From positions 496,001-560,000 of the forward strand of contig NZ_JAIUZO010000002.1 of assembly GCF_020171365.1 (NCBI RefSeq): a stretch of DNA of 64,000 nucleotides. The letters are read 5' to 3'. Below, piece by piece: positions 59,820 to 64,000 of the stretch. Under the pieces are notes generated by a model. The model saw nothing but the letters and a program-made list of their open reading frames with translations. It did not search any database and was not told where the DNA came from. Position numbers and translations under genes: made by a program. Source of the stretch: Qipengyuania gaetbuli. GTDB lineage: Bacteria; Pseudomonadota; Alphaproteobacteria; Sphingomonadales; Sphingomonadaceae. How positions within the stretch are numbered: position 1 is the first letter of the stretch; each line of letters starts with the position of its first letter.

Positions 59820-61043
59820 ATGCGTTCTGCCATGCGAGCGATCGGCTCGGCGCTTCTGCTGTGCGCTGCCGGAACTGGCGCGATGAATAGCGCCCACGCA
59901 CAGCAGGCGGGCGCTCCGCAGGTCCGCGCGAGGGACCTCGGCGTACCCTTCGAAGGCACTCCCGGACCGCTCAACGCCATCACCGATGTCGCCGGTATCG
60001 AGGTCGGGCACACCACGCTGATCTCCGGCGATGGCGATCTCGTCGTCGGAAAGGGACCGGTCCGCACCGGCGTCACGGCCATCCTGCCGCGCGGCAAGAC
60101 CTATGATCCCGTATTCGCAGGCTGGTACGCGCTCAACGGCAATGGCGAGCTGACCGGCACCACCTGGGTCGAGGAATCGGGCTGGCTGGAAGGTCCGGTG
60201 ATGATCACCAATACCCACAGCGTCGGCACCGTCCGCGATGCGACGATCGAATGGGCACACAAGCGCCGCTTCTTCGCCCCGCTCGCCGGCGAGCCCGACA
60301 CCTTCTGGATGCTGCCCGTGGTCGGCGAGACCTATGACGGCGACCTCAGCGACATCAACGGCTTCCACGTCAAGAAGGACCACGTCTTCGCAGCGCTCGA
60401 CAATGCGGCTGGCGGCCGCGTGGCCGAAGGCAATGTCGGCGGCGGCACCGGCATGATCACTCACGGCTTCAAGGGCGGCATCGGCACTTCCTCCCGCGTG
60501 GTCAAGGCAGCGGGAGAGGACTACACCGTCGGTGTGCTGGTGCAGTCGAATTACGGGATCAGGGACACCTTCATGGTGGCAGGCGTGCCGGTGGGCCGCG
60601 AGATTACCGACCTCACCACGACCTATGGCGATCACAACCAGGAAACCGGCTCGATCATCATCGTCGTCGCCACCGATGCGCCGCTGCTGCCGCACCAGTT
60701 GAAGCGCGTGGCCCAGCGCGCCACCATGGGCATCGCGCGCAACGGCTCCTTCGCTTCGAATGGTTCGGGCGACATCTTCATTGCCTTTTCCACCGGCAAT
60801 CCCGGCAAGTGGGGCCGAGAAGGCAGCGCGGAACTGACCAGCCTTTCGAACGACGCGCTGAGCCCGATTTTCCGCGCCACGGTCGAAGCGACCGAGGAAG
60901 CGGTGATCAACGCGCTGGTCGCCGCGCGCACCATGACCGGGATCAACGGCAACACCGCCCACGCCCTGCCGCACGACCGGCTGCGCGCAGTACTGCGCAA
61001 ATACGGGCGGCTGGTGGAGCCGGAAGCTCCAGACGCGAAGTAG
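59820..61043 (+). CDS. P1-family (DmpA-like) peptidase with signal peptide
   Basis: 407 residues, N-terminal nucleophile peptidase of the DmpA/L-aminopeptidase D-esterase type. Signal peptide ends NSAHAQ, so it is exported. The autocleavage site and nucleophile are in ASNGSGDIF; Ser316 is the nucleophile. The region GVTAILPRG and the NVGGGTGMITHGFKGGIGTSSR stretch are typical. A GAGAGGG ribosome site lies just before the ATG. Substrates are probably beta-amino or D-peptides. Confidence 0.92.
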   Translation: MRSAMRAIGSALLLCAAGTGAMNSAHAQQAGAPQVRARDLGVPFEGTPGPLNAITDVAGIEVGHTTLISGDGDLVVGKGPVRTGVTAILPRGKTYDPVFAGWYALNGNGELTGTTWVEESGWLEGPVMITNTHSVGTVRDATIEWAHKRRFFAPLAGEPDTFWMLPVVGETYDGDLSDINGFHVKKDHVFAALDNAAGGRVAEGNVGGGTGMITHGFKGGIGTSSRVVKAAGEDYTVGVLVQSNYGIRDTFMVAGVPVGREITDLTTTYGDHNQETGSIIIVVATDAPLLPHQLKRVAQRATMGIARNGSFASNGSGDIFIAFSTGNPGKWGREGSAELTSLSNDALSPIFRATVEATEEAVINALVAARTMTGINGNTAHALPHDRLRAVLRKYGRLVEPEAPDAK

Positions 61044-61046
61044 GCG

Positions 61047-63150
<2,104 letters not shown>

Positions 63151-63153
63151 GAC

Positions 63154-63777
63154 CTAAAGCAGCACCATCTGGCTGATCGGCGCAAAGCTGCGGCGGTGGA
63201 GCGGCGTCGGACCATGGACGCGCAACGCTTCCATGTGCTGGGCCGAACCGTAGCCCTTGTTGCGGTCCCAGCCATATTCGGGATGCGCCTCGGCCGCCTC
63301 GCACATCAGGCGGTCGCGGTATTCCTTTGCAAGGATGGAGGCGGCCGAAATGCAAGCCTCGGAGCCGTCGCCGCCGACGATGGCGCGGGCAGGCCAGCGC
63401 CAGTCCGCGCAGCGCCCGTGCGGCGTCTGGTTGCCGTCGATCAAAATTGCTTCGGGCTCGCTCCCGAGGGCCTTGACCAGCCGTGATACGGCAAGCGTCA
63501 TCGCCAGCATGGTCGCCTGGAAGATGTTGATCCGGTCGATCTCCTCGACATCGACCACGCCCAATCCCCATGCACAGTTATCGAGAATTTGCGGTTCCAG
63601 TGCGGAACGACGCGCTGCACTGAGCTTTTTGGAATCGTCGAGGCCTTGCGGACAGGGGTTGCAAAGCACCACCGCGGCAGCGACGACGGGACCAGCCAGT
63701 GGCCCGCGACCCGCCTCGTCGACCCCGACGACCAGCGGTGCGCGGCCAAGACCATGTTCGGGAGACGATGAAAACAT
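63154..63777 (-). CDS. rnhB: Ribonuclease HII
   Basis: 207 residues; RNase HII removes ribonucleotides from DNA. Motifs GVDEAGRGPLAGPVV (catalytic Asp-Glu), ILIDGNQTP and SAASILAKEYRD are present. I use the ATG at 63777; an in-frame GTG at 63804 is possible. The ATG overlaps the divergent start of the next gene (63776), giving two start codons sharing the bases CATG. The 3' end is 3 bp from the sulfotransferase gene. Confidence 0.95.
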   Translation of the reverse strand: MFSSSPEHGLGRAPLVVGVDEAGRGPLAGPVVAAAVVLCNPCPQGLDDSKKLSAARRSALEPQILDNCAWGLGVVDVEEIDRINIFQATMLAMTLAVSRLVKALGSEPEAILIDGNQTPHGRCADWRWPARAIVGGDGSEACISAASILAKEYRDRLMCEAAEAHPEYGWDRNKGYGSAQHMEALRVHGPTPLHRRSFAPISQMVLL

Positions 63778-64000
63778 GAAGCGCCTTACCTTGTTCGCCG
63801 CCACCCTACCCGGCGCCCTGCTGCTCGCAAGCTGCGGCAGCGGCTATTCCACCGATGGCGGAACCGAAGCCGCTTCGACGCCCGCACCGACCGATCTCGA
63901 ATTCGCGATCACCGAACACGGCAGCTTCAACGAACCGTGGGCTTCGGCCTTCCTGCCCGGCACCGACCGCCTGTTCATCACCGAGAAGTCGGGCACGATG
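63776..64000 (+). CDS. Lipoprotein PQQ-dependent sugar dehydrogenase-like protein, 5' part
   Basis: 75 codons are visible before the window ends. Signal peptide with lipobox ALLLASC (Cys19) and then a Ser/Thr-rich linker. The stretch FLPGTDRLFITEKSGTM resembles the start of the soluble aldose sugar dehydrogenase (YliI/GSDH) beta-propeller. Because only the N-terminus is seen, the enzyme assignment is tentative. A GGGAGA ribosome site precedes the ATG, inside rnhB. Confidence 0.68.
   Translation, partial: MKRLTLFAATLPGALLLASCGSGYSTDGGTEAASTPAPTDLEFAITEHGSFNEPWASAFLPGTDRLFITEKSGTM

Overview
The window is a 64 kb piece of a GC-rich (roughly 64 percent), gene-dense alphaproteobacterial chromosome. 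The gene set points to Sphingomonadales, most likely Erythrobacteraceae (Erythrobacter/Qipengyuania/Altererythrobacter-like): CcrM-type GANTC methylase, CpaF, two TonB-dependent receptors, a minimal RNase E/G protein next to infA-maf-yacG, a split PntA transhydrogenase, an ABA4-like membrane protein and sulfotransferases. This placement is inferred from family knowledge, not from a search. No IS element, prophage, CRISPR array or rRNA was seen. The only RNA gene found is tRNA-Phe. No gene-free stretch exceeds 300 bp; the largest gap is about 284 bp (27348-27631).

Layout. 1-6.6 kb: 3' part of a proton-pumping pyrophosphatase with a strong terminator, then a GNAT/BcsL-type acyltransferase and cupin pair, TesB, and a DEAD-box helicase. 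6.6-15.2 kb: a universal stress protein behind an FNR/FixK-type promoter, a VTT-domain membrane protein, uvrC, an APC permease, a BaiN-like flavoprotein, and a WS/DGAT plus alpha/beta hydrolase pair for neutral lipid. 15.2-20.3 kb: a TonB receptor with unusual Cys-containing repeats, then infA-maf-RNase E/G-yacG-tRNA-Phe. 20.3-28.5 kb: an HprK-like kinase, a CPA1 antiporter, a GNAT protein, and purC separated from purS-purQ by a lipid kinase and a second TonB receptor on the other strand. 28.5-33 kb: a membrane GGDEF-EAL protein and glmS.

33-38.6 kb holds a polyprenyl-glycan-like cluster (GT2, sulfotransferase, flippase-like protein, methyltransferase, GT-C-like membrane protein). 38.8-45.4 kb: a solitary CpaF ATPase, small membrane and lipoprotein genes, a DUF938 methyltransferase, an acyl-CoA ligase, an ABA4-like protein, a Rossmann protein and dGTPase. 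45.5-51.4 kb: one tight minus-strand operon whose core is four consecutive exported or anchored proteins: a His-rich TPR protein, a beta-helix protein, a diheme cytochrome and an alpha/beta hydrolase. 51.4-54.5 kb: pntB-pntAB-pntAA preceded by a 41-codon aa3-oxidase subunit IV gene. 54.6-64 kb: an NtrC-family regulator with a modified GAFTGA loop, an SDR, folP, a Baeyer-Villiger-type monooxygenase behind a perfect FNR box, a DmpA-type peptidase, ccrM with a dense GANTC cluster in its promoter, a second sulfotransferase, rnhB, and the start of a lipoprotein sugar dehydrogenase.

The best candidates for undescribed biology are the exported TPR/beta-helix/diheme-cytochrome operon, the EF-hand-like Cys repeats inside the TonB receptor, the sulfotransferase-containing glycan cluster, and the two oxygen- or redox-type FNR promoters.
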